From NCBI RefSeq assembly GCF_021018895.1, contig NC_079374.1:2145212-2209211 (forward strand): DNA of 64,000 bases. Direction: 5' to 3'. How positions within the stretch are numbered: position 1 is the stretch's first letter; every line of letters starts with the position of its first letter. The DNA is from Seriola aureovittata (Eukaryota; Chordata; Actinopteri; Carangiformes; Carangidae). The notes under the pieces are model-generated. The model was given only the letters and a program-made list of their open reading frames with translations, was not told the DNA's origin and made no database searches. Below, in pieces: positions 32,190-43,729 of this stretch. The translations under genes were made by a program, and so were the position numbers.

Positions 32190-32290
32190 TTCTGAACAGA
32201 TCACCATGAAATTCAGTTTGGATAATCATGTTCCCCTGAGGATGTTTCCTGAAGTTTTTATTAAGTGCTGTCATCAGGCCAAATTCAACA
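32190..32290 (+). mobile_element. 'cccagaggatga' family fragment, copy 7
   Basis: 'gatcaccatgaaattcagtttggataatcatgttcccctgaggatg' and 'tgctgtcatcaggccaaattcaaca' follow the family order. Confidence 0.6.
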
Positions 32291-32294
32291 CAGT

Positions 32295-33165
32295 CCTCAC
32301 TTTAAAATCAAAAGCTTTTGTCATGAGTTAAAATACATGCAGACTCTTTGTTTAATCCCTGACACTGACTTCTCCTGGTCGTTAATGACCGGAGAAAAGG
32401 CTGAAGCAGCGTGATGTAACATGGCGCCAAAAAACCTTCATTAGGACGTTTGGGTTGTGATGTGAAGTTCATTTTGTGTTTGCTACCAACCATCAACATT
32501 TTGTTTTTACTAACGACCGGCATCTTTCCCGCCCCACAACCAGCGTAACGGTTGTAGAAAACAAAAATACTTCATCTCTTTTCCAACAGCTATTTTTGGA
32601 GGAAGACTTTTCATGTTCGGAGAGATTCCACAAGATCCTGTTTGACAAAGGAGAAGAAAAGTCAGAGTCGGGGGAAAATTGAAACGTGAAACTTCAGCAG
32701 GATGTAAATCGAACATTCGTCCGGCTTGTCTCTTGTTGTCACGGTTACACACAGCTCCAAATCATTTCCTTACGCTCTTAGCATTTTTCAGACACTTTTT
32801 TTAGCTCCTCGTGTCATTTGGTGACACGAGTCACTCCTGGCATCCTGACAGATGATTGGTCACTGCTCTGTGTTACATGTTACAGGAGAAAAATATATTA
32901 TATAATTATTATCTACACAGTGTCACTATAAATGGAAACTTGATAGCCTAGCAACATTAAGGCTACAAACAGCCCATAATGCAACAGTCTCTGAAGGAGC
33001 AGCACAGTTTCACCACCACTCCCCATTTTAAAAGACATAAATCTAACGAAGGGAATATTTGTTTTGTCCTTGAATAAAGTAAAAAATTATTGTTTTACAT
33101 TTGGGCCAATGTGATATCTGGTTGTTTAGTAGCAAAGCTCAGTAATCGTCCGTGATGAGGATTCT
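32295..33165. other. Intergenic DNA, no gene seen
   Basis: No gene recognised in either strand. Confidence 0.4.
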
Positions 33166-33169
33166 CACA

Positions 33170-33400
33170 AACAAGATACAGCTCATCCTTGATATTTAAT
33201 GTGTGGATATTCATGCTCCTCAGAGGATGAATCCCAGTCGCCTAATTTGGTTTTTACTTTGACTTTCTTCAGAACTAAATTATCAATTTCACACGAGACA
33301 TTTAAAAATGTGAGAGGCAGATTTCCATGAAAGTTTCTGATGCTATTCCTGCCCCCAAGAGGATGAACTCTTTAGGATTTCACTGGTCAGGCTTTAAGTG
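33170..33400 (+). mobile_element. 'cccagaggatga' family repeat, copy 8
   Basis: Two units: 'tgtggatattcatgctcctcagaggatgaatccc' and 'ttccatgaaagtttctgatgctattcctgcccccaagaggatgaactc', the second followed by 'tttcactggtcagg'. Confidence 0.65.
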
Positions 33401-33404
33401 CATC

Positions 33405-33765
33405 TAAATCATCAGTATGTTTTTGACCCGTATCATGATTTTGATGTTATATCTTTTACTTTACTACCTGTGTATACCTTTGAAAAGCATCTCAGTTCCA
33501 GTTTCCTTTTTTGTTTTTAAGAATTATTTTATGATTATTTTAGTAGGAAACGACTTTAAGAGTGAATAACAAAGATTTTTGACTCTACAAACTTTCAATT
33601 TTATTGTTCCCAAAGGGAAATGTGCTCAAGTGCTGGTTGAATTAGAGTGTACACACCTGAACACACAATAAACAAACATGGTCAAATGCAACATAAAGTA
33701 GTTTATTTAAATGAAGGCATCATGACAGGACTGGAACTGATTCCTTTAATGTTGCTCAGACCATT
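33405..33765. other. Intergenic DNA, no gene seen
   Basis: AT-rich sequence without recognised features. Confidence 0.4.
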
Positions 33766-33769
33766 AGTT

Positions 33770-33930
33770 TGAAATGTCCTTGTCTGATGTCAGTGTCTCT
33801 TCAGTGACTCATTATGAATTTAATAACACAAGCAGCTGATCTCTCTGAACTCACTGACGCTGATATCGCACAATAAAAACCCTGCCAGCTAATTAATGAG
33901 AAGAGCTTTTAAAAAGAGAGAGAATAGGAG
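33770..33930. other. Candidate conserved noncoding element
   Basis: Repeat-free block with CDX/Hox-like and homeodomain-type words close together ('cattatgaatttaataac', 'gcacaataaaaaccc', 'cagctaattaatgagaag'). No coding frame. Enhancer role is inferred only. Confidence 0.25.
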
Positions 33931-34244
33931 GAAGGTTAGAGAGCGAACTCTCCGAGGAAAACTCTGCCCTTTTTAAGCACTTATGTATTTAAGAGGTCAC
34001 GAAGGAGTCGGCTCGGTCCAGAGTCTGGTCTCCTACCGGTCGGTGAAGTTGTGTTTTTATAACCTTTTTGATTTTGTCCAGCTGAGTGAGTCCATGTTTC
34101 CTGGTCATCCTGCTGCTTCACATGGCACTCGTGCATCTTTCCCTTCGAGCTAAAAGCTCTTTGCTTTCACAGACTCTGAATGTCATGGATAGATGGAGTC
34201 CTCCAGACACAGGAAGTAAAGTGGTCTGAGGATTTTAGGCCAGG

Positions 34245-34283
34245 CTTTGTGTTTTCCTCTTTCAGAAAGAGGAAAACACAAAG
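34245..34283. repeat. Near-perfect 39-bp palindrome
   Basis: CTTTGTGTTTTCCTCTTTC (34245-34263) is followed after a single A by its exact reverse complement (34265-34283). All 19 pairs match. It may be a cruciform-forming site or a fold-back artefact of replication or assembly. Confidence 0.9.
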
Positions 34284-34289
34284 TGAAAA

Positions 34290-35305
34290 GTTGAACCGGT
34301 TTGTAAAAAAACAAAAAACTAGTCGTCAGAGACATTGAAGTAAATGGTTGAAATAGTTGCTGTTAGTGAAGATGCTTGAATCCATCTGATAGATCTTTGG
34401 GAGTCGTCTGACAAAAGTGTTCGGGTAACTCAACCCACATCAGACGATCGTGAAACACACAAATATGTGCAGCTACTACACTGAACCGTCCTCGGCCTGT
34501 CGGATCCGATCCTCCGCCACAGACCTTCACCTTCCATTCAGGAGCGATTACATCATCCGTTTTAATATTGAGTAATCTCCACTTTGACCACAAATGGCAG
34601 CTGCCAGACACTGACTCAGTTCTGAAAACACGGCTGCAGGAAGGAGCTTTATCTAAACCTCAACGCACTCTTGGAGCAGAGAGCGGCTCTATAACTGGAG
34701 GTGCAGTGTATTCTGGGTAGTAAAACAGCCACAGACCTCTGGCAGCAGAACATATGGATTGGTTTAAATGGTTATTTGCTGTGCCTGTTAAAAGCACATT
34801 GGGTGCGTTCGGTGTGAAGTGTCGGCTGGTAACTCAATTCTCAGGGAGGGAAATTACTCCAGCAGATTTTTCTACCACTGCTTTATGTTGTTGGAGGGAC
34901 GAGGAGCTTTTAGAGCTTTTAAACCACGTGACCTTCATTTTTAAAAATACGGCGTGACATAAAATAAAATGTCCTGTTAACACGTTAATCTGAGGCGACG
35001 TTGAAAAACCACATTAAATTAAAGCTTGGTCTTTTTTTTTTTTTTTTAGACACTTCCTGGTTTTCATTTCTTTGACGTCCTGAAATGTGAAAATTTGTCA
35101 AACGCTTCACCCAATGAAAACGGCTGTTATGTGACTTTATGTGTCTTTTTGATGAAGTGCAGATTTACACACATAATAAACCAAATAAAACACTGCAGTC
35201 CAGTGTTTGAGTCTAACGGCCGGTCCTGAACTTGTGACATCAGCTGGTCTGCGGAAGTATAGGGGGAGGAAATTTAAAACCACCCATAACCTCCAGAGAG
35301 AGAGA
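34290..35305. other. Intergenic DNA, no gene seen
   Basis: No gene recognised. A poly-T run lies at 35031-35047. Confidence 0.4.
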
Positions 35306-35309
35306 GCGT

Positions 35310-35420
35310 CCGCTCAGAGGCATGAGCTCATGCATGAGTGCATTATTGATGATGACTAATGCACGGTATTTAACACTCGGAGCATTTGACACGGTGGTCG
35401 CAGTAATGTTAAAGTGAAGT
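35310..35420. other. Candidate conserved noncoding element
   Basis: Contains 'gcatgagctcatgcatgagtgcattattgatgatgactaatgcacgg', rich in ATGCAT/TGCATT octamer-like and homeodomain-type words, with no repeat signature. Low-confidence regulatory candidate. Confidence 0.22.
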
Positions 35421-35499
35421 CGTCTGATTTCTTATTTTACGCAGGATTTTCAGTTCACGTTGATAAAACCGAGATGCTGGAACCAGAGAACATGTGACA

Positions 35500-35615
35500 G
35501 TGTGTTCGATTAATCACAATTAATTGATGATGATTTGTTGATTAGTTTCCTGTCAACCAATTAGTTGATTTAACAACTAATTGTTCCAGCGCTTGAAACA
35601 CCTAATCAGTGGAGT
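35500..35615. mobile_element. 'gattaatctgctgattattttc' family fragment, copy 3
   Basis: 'gattaatcacaattaattgatgatgatttgttgattag' and 'tcaaccaattagttgatttaacaactaattgttccagcgct' resemble the ends of the family at 14690-14950. Confidence 0.4.
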
Positions 35616-35936
35616 GTTTTGCAGACACTCGTGATGACCAGGTTCAGTCATGTGACTGTGACAGAGCAGAAGTGAAAGGTTGTGAATGTGAAGGACACTG
35701 ACGCTCCTGTTGACGAGGATCCTGTTGGAGGGTGGGGAATGAGGAAGGGTTGAGAACGCGTCTCCTCTTGTTTCACAGCAGGCGCTTCACATTCACAACC
35801 TCCAAGCCTTCAATTATAGAGGGAGCTGCTCAATCAGTGAGAAATTTAACAAGGATCCCCTGTAATATTAAAATGCAGGATGGAGGGATGAGTGTGTGTA
35901 AAAAATTCAAACGGACTGAAGTGGTCCTGTCGTGTT

Positions 35937-35959
35937 GGGGGGGGGGGGGGGGGGGGGGG
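35937..35959 (+). repeat. Poly-G run (G23)
   Basis: Twenty-three consecutive G bases, the longest G run of the window. Confidence 0.95.
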
Positions 35960-36119
35960 CGCTGATTAAATGAAGTGAAATCTCAAATCCTCAAGTTCCT
36001 GTTCCCGTCTTTTTGCCTCTTTAATCCTTCACTGATCTGATTATTGTAACTGATCTTTTCCACCAACACTCTCGCAGATTAGAATTTCATACTCCCATTA
36101 AACTAAACATCATGTGCTT

Positions 36120-36220
36120 ATCACTCAGTCAGTATCCAATCATTTTATTGACACGCTACAGATAATCGTTGCCTGGCTTATTGTGAGTAATCCATCTCTT
36201 TTCTTTTAAGTAATGAAAAC
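36120..36220. other. Candidate conserved noncoding element
   Basis: Words such as 'ccaatcattttattgacacg', 'cagataatcgttgcc' and 'gagtaatcc' (PBX/MEIS-, GATA- and OTX-like) occur in repeat-free sequence. Regulatory role is speculative. Confidence 0.2.
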
Positions 36221-36284
36221 AATCTGAGAGGAGGGGCCGGACTGTCTTTATGTTCATATTGTGGAAACTGCTGCGATTTCGTTT

Positions 36285-36515
36285 TAAAACTCATCTTAGC
36301 TTTTACTTTTGCTACGTTTTCACCTCCCGTCCACACGACTCCACCCAAAACAGACTTTTAGAAACGTCTCTCTCCTGATTGGCTCCCATCAGCCTCGACT
36401 ACCAGTGGCGAATGCAACCTGATAATGAATTGCAAGTGTTACTGATCTCGTTGTCTTTGCTAGCAGCTGTAACTCTGCAGATGGTGGTATGCCAGTACTT
36501 AGTATAAGAAAACAT
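36285..36515 (+). mobile_element. 'tctcctgattggctcccatc' family repeat, copy A
   Basis: Shares 'tctctcctgattggctc(c/t)cat(c/g)agcctcgac(t/c)(a/g)ccagtgg' and 'aatgaatygcaagtgtt..tgttgtctttg(c/t)tagcagctg' with 46535-47185, where about 370 extra bases stand between the two blocks. A dispersed element, possibly hAT-like in size; class not established. Confidence 0.6.
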
Positions 36516-36519
36516 TAAG

Positions 36520-37305
36520 AGTCTCTAAAAGAAAACGTGTCATTGAAGAATTGTCTCGACTCTAATGCCTCTGCTGTTTTACCTCCGCTCGTCTCCTCCG
36601 TCACTTCAGGTTATATTTAGCTCGTACAGAATTCGGCCATTTGGGTCACTGCTGTCTCTGAGGCGGGAGTGCTCTCTGCGAAGGCTTTTTACTTCTCAGA
36701 CTGCGAGTATCACATGAAGGTTAGTGGAGCTTCAAACCCCGCTCTTCCATTTACCTGATGGCTGCTGGATGTCCTCTCCATCCCCGGCAGAGCGTGACAC
36801 CAACGTGCTTCTCTGTGAAGTGCATTAGTCTTTGAAAGCTGAGAGCAGAACATTTCTGCTTTTACTGAAACATTCAAATGAATTTTTTTATTTATTTATT
36901 TATTTATGTTAACTTTGTGAAGATGTTAAAAAAAGAGGCGTGCTGCACCTGAATGCACCGAGATTTTGTTTCTGTTTTTAAATATGAATTTTAACAGTGA
37001 CAGAAACGTCAGAAATATGACCCACCTATGAATATGTAGGTCACTTTTATAGATGGGTCATATACCGACTGCTGATACTGAATCACAGAAGCTGCATTTA
37101 TCCCTGCAAATATTTGCGTTAGTTTGCTGCAGCGTCACAGAGCGAGAGTTTTTAATCCTCCTGTAAAGTCTCAGACAAAGAAACTGACCCACTTCATTTC
37201 TCCGAGATCCGGTCTGAGCGGAGGGAAACCTTCCCCTCTCACAGTGCAGGTGTTTGGTCATAAACCAAAGTGCAGGACGTCATCAAAGGGTTCGGTGATC
37301 TCCTG
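36520..37305. other. Intergenic DNA with TTTA repeat
   Basis: A TTTA tetranucleotide array lies at about 36886-36907. No gene recognised. Confidence 0.4.
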
Positions 37306-37311
37306 TCAGTA

Positions 37312-37425
37312 AGGGTTCATCCTCTGGGGAGCACGAATGTCTGTACAAATTTAATGTCGATTGTTTCCGATAGTTGTTGAGATGTTTCAGTGTGGGTCCA
37401 GAGTGATGGACTGACACTTCCTCAC
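37312..37425 (-). mobile_element. 'cccagaggatga' family repeat, copy 9
   Basis: Reverse orientation: 'gggttcatcctctggggagcacgaatgtctgtacaaatttaatg', 'gatagttgttgagatgtttcagtgtgg', 'gatggactgac'. Confidence 0.7.
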
Positions 37426-37429
37426 CACT

Positions 37430-38750
37430 TCAACAGAATGGAAACCTGCCGCGTTGGAATGATTTTATATCAAACTTTAACACTTTTTTTACTTTATACA
37501 TTTACTTTTAACTGATGGGGTGAAGGAGGACGTCGTTACCTTCATTGGATGCAGCCTGAATGTTCTTGTTAAGAGTCAATCTTGGATTTAAAGTAAAATA
37601 AATACGTGGTGAATAATTTCTGTATCAAGAAGCCGGGTCTGAACCAGCAGGAGGTTCCTCTGGGACCTGGCGACGTCTAACTGGCTACAGTGGGAGGGAT
37701 TTTAAGGTTTGTTTAAAATGTGGGGCAGCTAGTGTTACAGCAGACCTGCTGAACAAACATCCCAGAATAAGAGGCCACCTCATTCAGCCATTGCGTAAAG
37801 TGGGACAGGTGGAACCGCCTTTGTTCCCCAAACAAGTAGAGGGAGAGAAAAAAAGAAGTTCACTGTGACTGAAATACCATTCATCAGTACAGTGGAGACA
37901 TCAGCCTGTTGGATCCCGCTACAGGTGGAGGACGGAGGAGTTTTACGACTCGGAGGGAGACGGGGGGGAGACGGGGGGGGGGGGGCAGCTAATGGTAGTG
38001 GTCTCTGCAGGCCTGACATGGGGGGAGGGTGGGCTGTACGGGAGTTGAAGTGGGGGAAGAGCAACAACACAAAGGATCTGTTGTGCTTTCCCACTGGAGT
38101 GGAGGTTTCCCAGGAAAGCATTACAATTCAGGCCCAGGTCCGAGATAAGAGAGCCCCCCCCTCCCTTTGTGCTGTGGCTGTGGAGGGGTCAGGAGAGCCC
38201 GAGAAGGAGGTTGGAGGAGGAGGTGTCTCCAGCTGGAGGATGTAAATCCACTGCCCGTCCAAACCAGCCATGAACGGCTGCTCCTTTTTACCAACAGTTG
38301 GAACATTTAGAGAAGTACCTGTGTCTTCATTAAGGATGTTACACAACCTCTAAAGTTCATATCACGACTCTTCTCTTCTGCTTCAGGTCGAGTTCTGACG
38401 AATTTTCCCATAAGAGCCAAAAACACGTCACAAATGTTCCGGCCTTGAAACCCAGAGGTGATAATTATTACAGCCGTATTTTGACAGTGATGTTGTAACA
38501 GACATTAACGTGTTTGTGACCGAGAACAATGAAGAAGAAATAAATTAAATGAATTTAGTTCTGATGAAGTTAGATGAACCAGAAACCCTTGATTGCAATG
38601 TGACACTAATTAAAGTGCTTTATTGGACTTTTACTGCAGCAGACATTTTTTTATCACTGAGCAACTGAAATGTTCCATTTACATTATTATTATTTACATT
38701 ATTCTGATGAAGACACCTTCCTTATTTGGAATAAAAATAGTTTTTTCTGC
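37430..38750. other. Intergenic DNA with G-rich tract, no gene seen
   Basis: A G-rich tract including G13 (37973-37985) lies at 37950-38030. Overlapping frames at 37780-38245 are low-complexity Pro/Gly translations of it and are not called. Confidence 0.4.
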
Positions 38751-38754
38751 TTGA

Positions 38755-38880
38755 TGTCAGAGGTTAGGGTTCATCCTCTGGGGACCATGAATATCTGTGC
38801 AAAATTTAACGGCAACCGATCCAATAGTAGTTTAGATATTTCCATGTGGAGTAAAGTGGTGGACTGACACGACCACACTG
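38755..38880 (-). mobile_element. 'cccagaggatga' family repeat, copy 10
   Basis: Reverse orientation: 'gttagggttcatcctctggggaccatgaatatctgtgcaaaatttaa', 'ccgatccaatagtagtttagatatttcc', 'gtggtggactgacacgacca'. It is closely parallel to copy 9, 1.4 kb away. Confidence 0.7.
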
Positions 38881-38884
38881 TTAG

Positions 38885-40010
38885 CATGGCTGAAAATACA
38901 GGACTGTGACCGACATCTACAGTTTGGTTTTAAATCAAAGCTCAAGGCTTTTTACTTCAGGCAGACAAACTGTCATTTACTTATTCATCCAGCTTGTTTA
39001 TGTTTCCCACATTATTCCATCAGATTGTAAAGCAGGACCTTGATATGTAACAAGGAATCCTGGAAAAGGGCAAAGCTACAGTTTTTATCAATGTTAGCAA
39101 AACTCATTTTAGCACGATTAGCTTGATTTAGCTTTTCTTTTCTCCCAGTGTTTCAGACAGCATCACTATATGACATGAGCGCGTCTTCTACATTCGCACA
39201 CGTCCACTCATCATGTAGCTTTTAAAGAAATTGTTCATATGCACAATACATTTTTAGCGTTAGCATGAAAGCTACTGAACAAAATGTTAATGTTAAGTCA
39301 CATTTCCCTTTTAACACAAAGGGATTGAAAGTCCAAACAAAACTGAGATAACTATGCCCCACCCCCAAGAACGAACGCACACACACAACACCCACAATGC
39401 TTTGCAGGATGTAAACACTGATTAGCCCTGTTGTTTTCACCCATATTTGTTTACATTCTGGCAACACTAAAGGTATGCTGAATGATCTGTTAGCAGTTCC
39501 TGTATATAATGTGTAATCTCATGAGTGTTCAGATGATTTTCACTGGATCAGTTTGAAACTGAAGAAAACTTAAAAACATGATGATTCTCAGGCAAGTTCT
39601 GCAGTTATAAGGAGCGTCTTTTTATTCTTTGATCTCTAAGTGGATTTATAGACGTTTATTCATGATGGACACTAAAAATAACGAAAAATTAAAACACGTG
39701 CGGATCATATGTGTGTGTTCAGATTTGACTGAGGTAAAACTTTTTGAGGTAACTAGTGGCCAGAAGATACTCAGTGACTCAAGAGAGCTGAATCACTGAA
39801 ACAACAATACTGCTTTGTCACGTGTTTCATATTAAACTGCTCACATTACTCTGTGGAGACTGTTCCTCTTCAGCGATAACACACTACACGCCTTAAAACG
39901 TTTGGGCTTTGGAACATCCTCACTTCCACAATTTCATCACAGACTTCTGTTTTAATCTTTCCAGTTATTCTGAGGTCGATGACGCTGCAGGAAATTAGAA
40001 GTTGCGCCAC
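38885..40010. other. Intergenic DNA, no gene seen
   Basis: AT-rich single-copy sequence with no recognised gene. Confidence 0.4.
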
Positions 40011-40013
40011 ATT

Positions 40014-40018
<5 letters not shown>

Positions 40019-40081
<63 letters not shown>
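40019..40081 (+). repeat. (GT)31 microsatellite
   Basis: Perfect GT array followed by a short G run. Inverted partner of the CA array 90 bases downstream. Confidence 0.97.
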
Positions 40082-40083
<2 letters not shown>

Positions 40084-40168
40084 GGTTCTGCAAGAAGGTG
40101 GAAAGTGATGACACAGGGGTGTGCTACGCAAGGCTGCGGCCACGTCACTGAAGACATGTACGTTTGAT

Positions 40169-40170
<2 letters not shown>

Positions 40171-40215
<45 letters not shown>
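40171..40215 (+). repeat. (CA)22 microsatellite
   Basis: Perfect CA array, complementary to the preceding GT array with an 89-base spacer. Confidence 0.97.
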
Positions 40216-40216
<1 letters not shown>

Positions 40217-40219
40217 AGC

Positions 40220-41235
40220 CCTGACTTGTTCGTCAGCCAAGAAGTACACATAATCCCGCACTGAGCTCGGCTGCTTCTCGTTTGAACCGGCACAGATGTG
40301 ACTCTGAACGGCTCCAAGAAGGAATGTGATATAATGTGATGAAGCTTTTTCTCCTCTTTTTTTTTTGTTGGTTGTTTCAGATCCAAGAAGAGAAAAATAA
40401 AATACCTATGACAGAAAAGTCCTCGAGGGAAATGAAGTCTGTTCTTGAGAAATCACTCCTACAGCGAGGCGCGTCACAGCTCATCACTTCCTGCTTTACA
40501 CATCTGCAACATTTACTGGAAGCACAGACCACAAACTGAGAGTGAAACACTTTCAAACAAACATTTCCCTGTTATTTTTGAAAACAGCTGCAACAAATTT
40601 GTGTTATCATGATTCTTTTAGTGAGTTCAAAAAAGGTTGAACAGTTTTTAATCGTCTTCTGGATGTGCTCTGGTCATTTCTACGTCTTAAAAGACAAGTG
40701 AAGAAAAAAAAAAATGTAGAAGTTTATTATATAAATTGAATTATTATAAACAAATACTGAAAATGAAAGTAGATGCATGACTCCACTGTTCTATTATCTT
40801 CCACACGAGGAGAGAGGAGGTATTTCTGAAGCTCTGTTCATGTTTTATTGATGATGATGGAGAACTCCATCTCTCCACTGGTTTTATTTCTGGTGAGGAT
40901 GAATGTATTAGTCTGTTAGTGAGCTGCGTTACCTGTCACAGATATTTCATCATCTCCTCATTATTCAGACGAGTTCAGACACGAGCGGGACAAAACTCGC
41001 TGCATCTCAGCAGCAGTTTTAAAAGACTTTCTGCTGTCAAAGCTGCTGATGTTTCTCTGAGATTAAAGCTGCTGATGTTCTGTTTTTAAATGTAAGTAAA
41101 AAAGCTTCTTATCTAAATGAATCAAGTAAATAAACAGAAGAGTGTTTTCCTCAGTAAAATGTCACCGGACACTAAAACACTGACGATCCTGAAACTTCCT
41201 GAAAAGGTTCAGGTCATTTTGAAGATGGTGTTTTT
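40220..41235. other. Intergenic DNA, no gene seen
   Basis: No gene or repeat family recognised. Confidence 0.4.
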
Positions 41236-41239
41236 CGCT

Positions 41240-41400
41240 GCAGGTGTAAAAACTTCAGAGCTAATATCAACAAGATACTGGATCTCGTCGACTGCTCCTG
41301 CTCCCCAGAGGACAAACCCTTTTTTTAGATTCGAATGACCCCATGACCTTTGCTCCATCGCCGTCCTCAGGACAAACATAACACTTTCACGCCACTGCTA
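41240..41400 (+). mobile_element. 'cccagaggatga' family repeat, copy 11
   Basis: 'ctccccagaggacaaaccc', 'gaatgaccccatgacctttgctccatcgccgtcctcaggacaaacataacactttc' keep the family order but are diverged. The block includes TGACCC-CA-TGACCT, a DR2 arrangement (41336-41349, minus strand). Confidence 0.55.
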
Positions 41401-41404
41401 ACGC

Positions 41405-41775
41405 TCTAAAAAACAATAGTAGTTTGTTAATGTAACTCTGAGCAGAAGCTCCACAATGTAAACTCCATGAGCTGATGAAGGCCATGAGTTGTGGCTGAAA
41501 GTTTCCAGTAAGTGGACCTTATGTTTTTTTTTTTTTTTTCTTTGTCAAACACCATTTTTTGTTTTTCTTTCATGTTGTGGCTGTAAAAATAAAATAAAAA
41601 AGATGATGAAACTGCTTGAATGTATATAAAATATAAAATATAAAGAAAGATGAAGTGGAGCAAATACTGAAAGTCAGACAACTTAAATAGAAACATTTTT
41701 ATAATACATATTATTGTATTATATATATTAATATTATGTGCAATATGAATGGGGAGATGTGCAGTTATTACAGGA
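41405..41775. other. AT-rich intergenic DNA
   Basis: Poly-T at 41525-41540 and TATAT-rich sequence at 41620-41750; no gene. Confidence 0.45.
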
Positions 41776-41781
41776 TGAAAG

Positions 41782-41787
41782 GTGTGT

Positions 41788-41818
<31 letters not shown>

Positions 41819-41820
41819 GG
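41782..41820 (+). repeat. (GT)10-G19 compound tract
   Basis: A GT array passes directly into nineteen G bases (41802-41820). Confidence 0.95.
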
Positions 41821-41929
41821 TGTCTGGCCTTGTTGATGAGGTCACCTGCAGTCAGGGACAAGCTGCTCTTAAGGCGTGAGGTTTTGGTCCTGGGGGAGTG
41901 ACCCAAAAAGTTTGTGTTCGGGGTGGGAG

Positions 41930-41962
41930 GGGTCGCCTCAGGGTCGCCTCAGGGTCGCCTCA
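41930..41962 (+). repeat. 11-bp minisatellite, three units
   Basis: GGGTCGCCTCA is repeated three times without change (41930-41940, 41941-41951, 41952-41962), followed by a partial unit. Confidence 0.93.
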
Positions 41963-42419
41963 GGGTCCCGGAGACTGGACACTCATGTCTGCTGTTACAT
42001 CTCAGACCACAGCTCTGCCTCTTCCCAGATATATAGAACTACTTTATCTCCCACGTGACGAATCTTCTGCTTCACGGCCGACAGTAAATCTGTCTCCTGC
42101 AGCCGGGAGGGGAAACGTATCAATGACCTGCAGATCGTTTCTCAGATGATAAAACTCATCATGAGGATCAAAGCTCAGAGGCTCGTTTCTCCAGGTTCAG
42201 ACTCTTTGTACATGAACTGAACGACTTAGTGAAGACGAGTGAAAGAAAACAGATTTGAGTCGATCAGTGTAAACACTTGTTGTGACTGTGTCCTGAGATC
42301 AGTGTCTTCCAGCTGTTTCTGCAGATGACGACTTTAAACAAAGGGATGTTTCCTAACAAGCTCTCGTCACTGATTTCACGTATCCAACGGTTTTGCTTTT
42401 TTTATTTCGAGGTCTGAAA

Positions 42420-42605
42420 GGTAAATGACTGTCAACATGCAACATGTGCATCACAGCCTGCAGCACATGAGGAAAATCTGATTTACAAACATAATTTTAT
42501 GTTGCAGAAGTTTCTCCCAATCCTCTCTCGACCTCTTGTGTTCATCTTGCGACCCCTGCGGTGGCCCCGCCCCCCAGGCTGGAAACTACTGCCTCAGATA
42601 AGCAC
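42420..42605 (+). mobile_element. 'cttgcgacccct' interspersed repeat
   Basis: 'acctcttgtgttcatcttgcgacccctgcggtggccccgccccccaggctggaaactactgcc' is the well-conserved end of a teleost repeat; the upstream 100 bases are more diverged. Confidence 0.55.
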
Positions 42606-42785
42606 TTAATTATAAACTTTGCTCAGATTTGGAGGGAAAAGGATTAGCGTGTTTTTGCTTTTTTATAAAGGACGTGGTCAGCAGTGCTGTTCAGACTCTG
42701 CTGCAGCTCATCATAGACAGGATAATGGAGATCCAACCGGTCTAATTCCTAATCCAGGACTAGCCTGCTTCTGTGTCCCGGGAAT

Positions 42786-43035
42786 CCCCCCCCCCCCCCC
42801 GGCGCTTGGATCAGGGCCCATCTTGGTTTCAGGAGGAAAATGATGAAACAACGACTGGCAGACGGGCAACACGGGCTTTCGCTTTCGGATTGAAGCGGGG
42901 GTCATCTCGCCCATCACTTCCTGAGCGGCGGGACACCCTCCTCAAGGGTGCAGCCTCGACAGCCGCGCCGGGAACGGTTGTTGCCAGCTGTCGTCTGATG
43001 TTTTGATTCGGCGCGGCGGAGGGGAGGTCGTGGAG
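42786..43035. other. C15 run and orphan CpG-rich cluster
   Basis: A fifteen-C run (42786-42800) precedes about 200 bases with many CpG (for example 'ctgagcggcggga', 'cagccgcgccgggaacgg', 'ttcggcgcggcgga' up to 43021). No gene was recognised here. It could be a small regulatory island or a distal promoter; frames on both strands have no domain character. Confidence 0.35.
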
Positions 43036-43170
43036 ATGATGATGGACAAGCACATACTCTGGAGGCCAGAGACGCTCACAAACCTTCACGTGCCTTAAAT
43101 ATTCCTCTTATCCTAAACATAGGTCGACATGGAGCTATAATGGTATTTGATTACACAGCCTAAATAAAGA

Positions 43171-43188
43171 GGGGGGGGGGGGGGGGGG
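43171..43188 (+). repeat. Poly-G run (G18)
   Basis: Eighteen consecutive G bases after an A-rich stretch. Confidence 0.95.
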
Positions 43189-43189
43189 T

Positions 43190-43725
43190 GAATGCATGAA
43201 TACTTGGGATAGTTGAAATAGATTCACACTGAAACACGAGCCTGAAGGTTGGCGCCTGTTTCTGCTCACAGATACTTTTCACTTATAACTATACACACAA
43301 GTTTCTGTTTGTTTTGGCATGAAATATGTTTAAGTTAAGATAAATTAAAGCAAATACATCTTTACTCTGCAGATATTCCTGTCTGTAAATTCCAGGAACG
43401 TTTCTTCTCTGACATTGTCACCTTCGTCCTTCGTGTGCGACTGGACACTCGCACATAAAGCGAAATAAAACCCAGTTCATTGTTGCACAAACCAGTGTAA
43501 CGGAAGCCTGTCCTTGACTGTTGATGCAAAGTGCAGAGGGATGCAGCTGCCGTGGTGGTTTTGTGTCAGTAGCTTCAGACGGACGGCCTGTGGTGTTGAC
43601 CCTGTTTCTAAAATGGCCGAGTGTTCACATCGGTGACGGACGTCTGCGGCGCTGAAGTTGGTGTAGACGGTGTGGGACAGAACAGGCTGATGAATCCTAA
43701 TAATCCTTGTGACCCTCTGTTACTT
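43190..43725. other. Intergenic DNA, no gene seen
   Basis: No recognised features. Confidence 0.4.
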
Positions 43726-43729
43726 TAGC

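Noticed and set aside
39952..40386. A frame of alternating Cys-Val and Thr-His runs
   Set aside because: Produced wholly by the GT and CA microsatellites.
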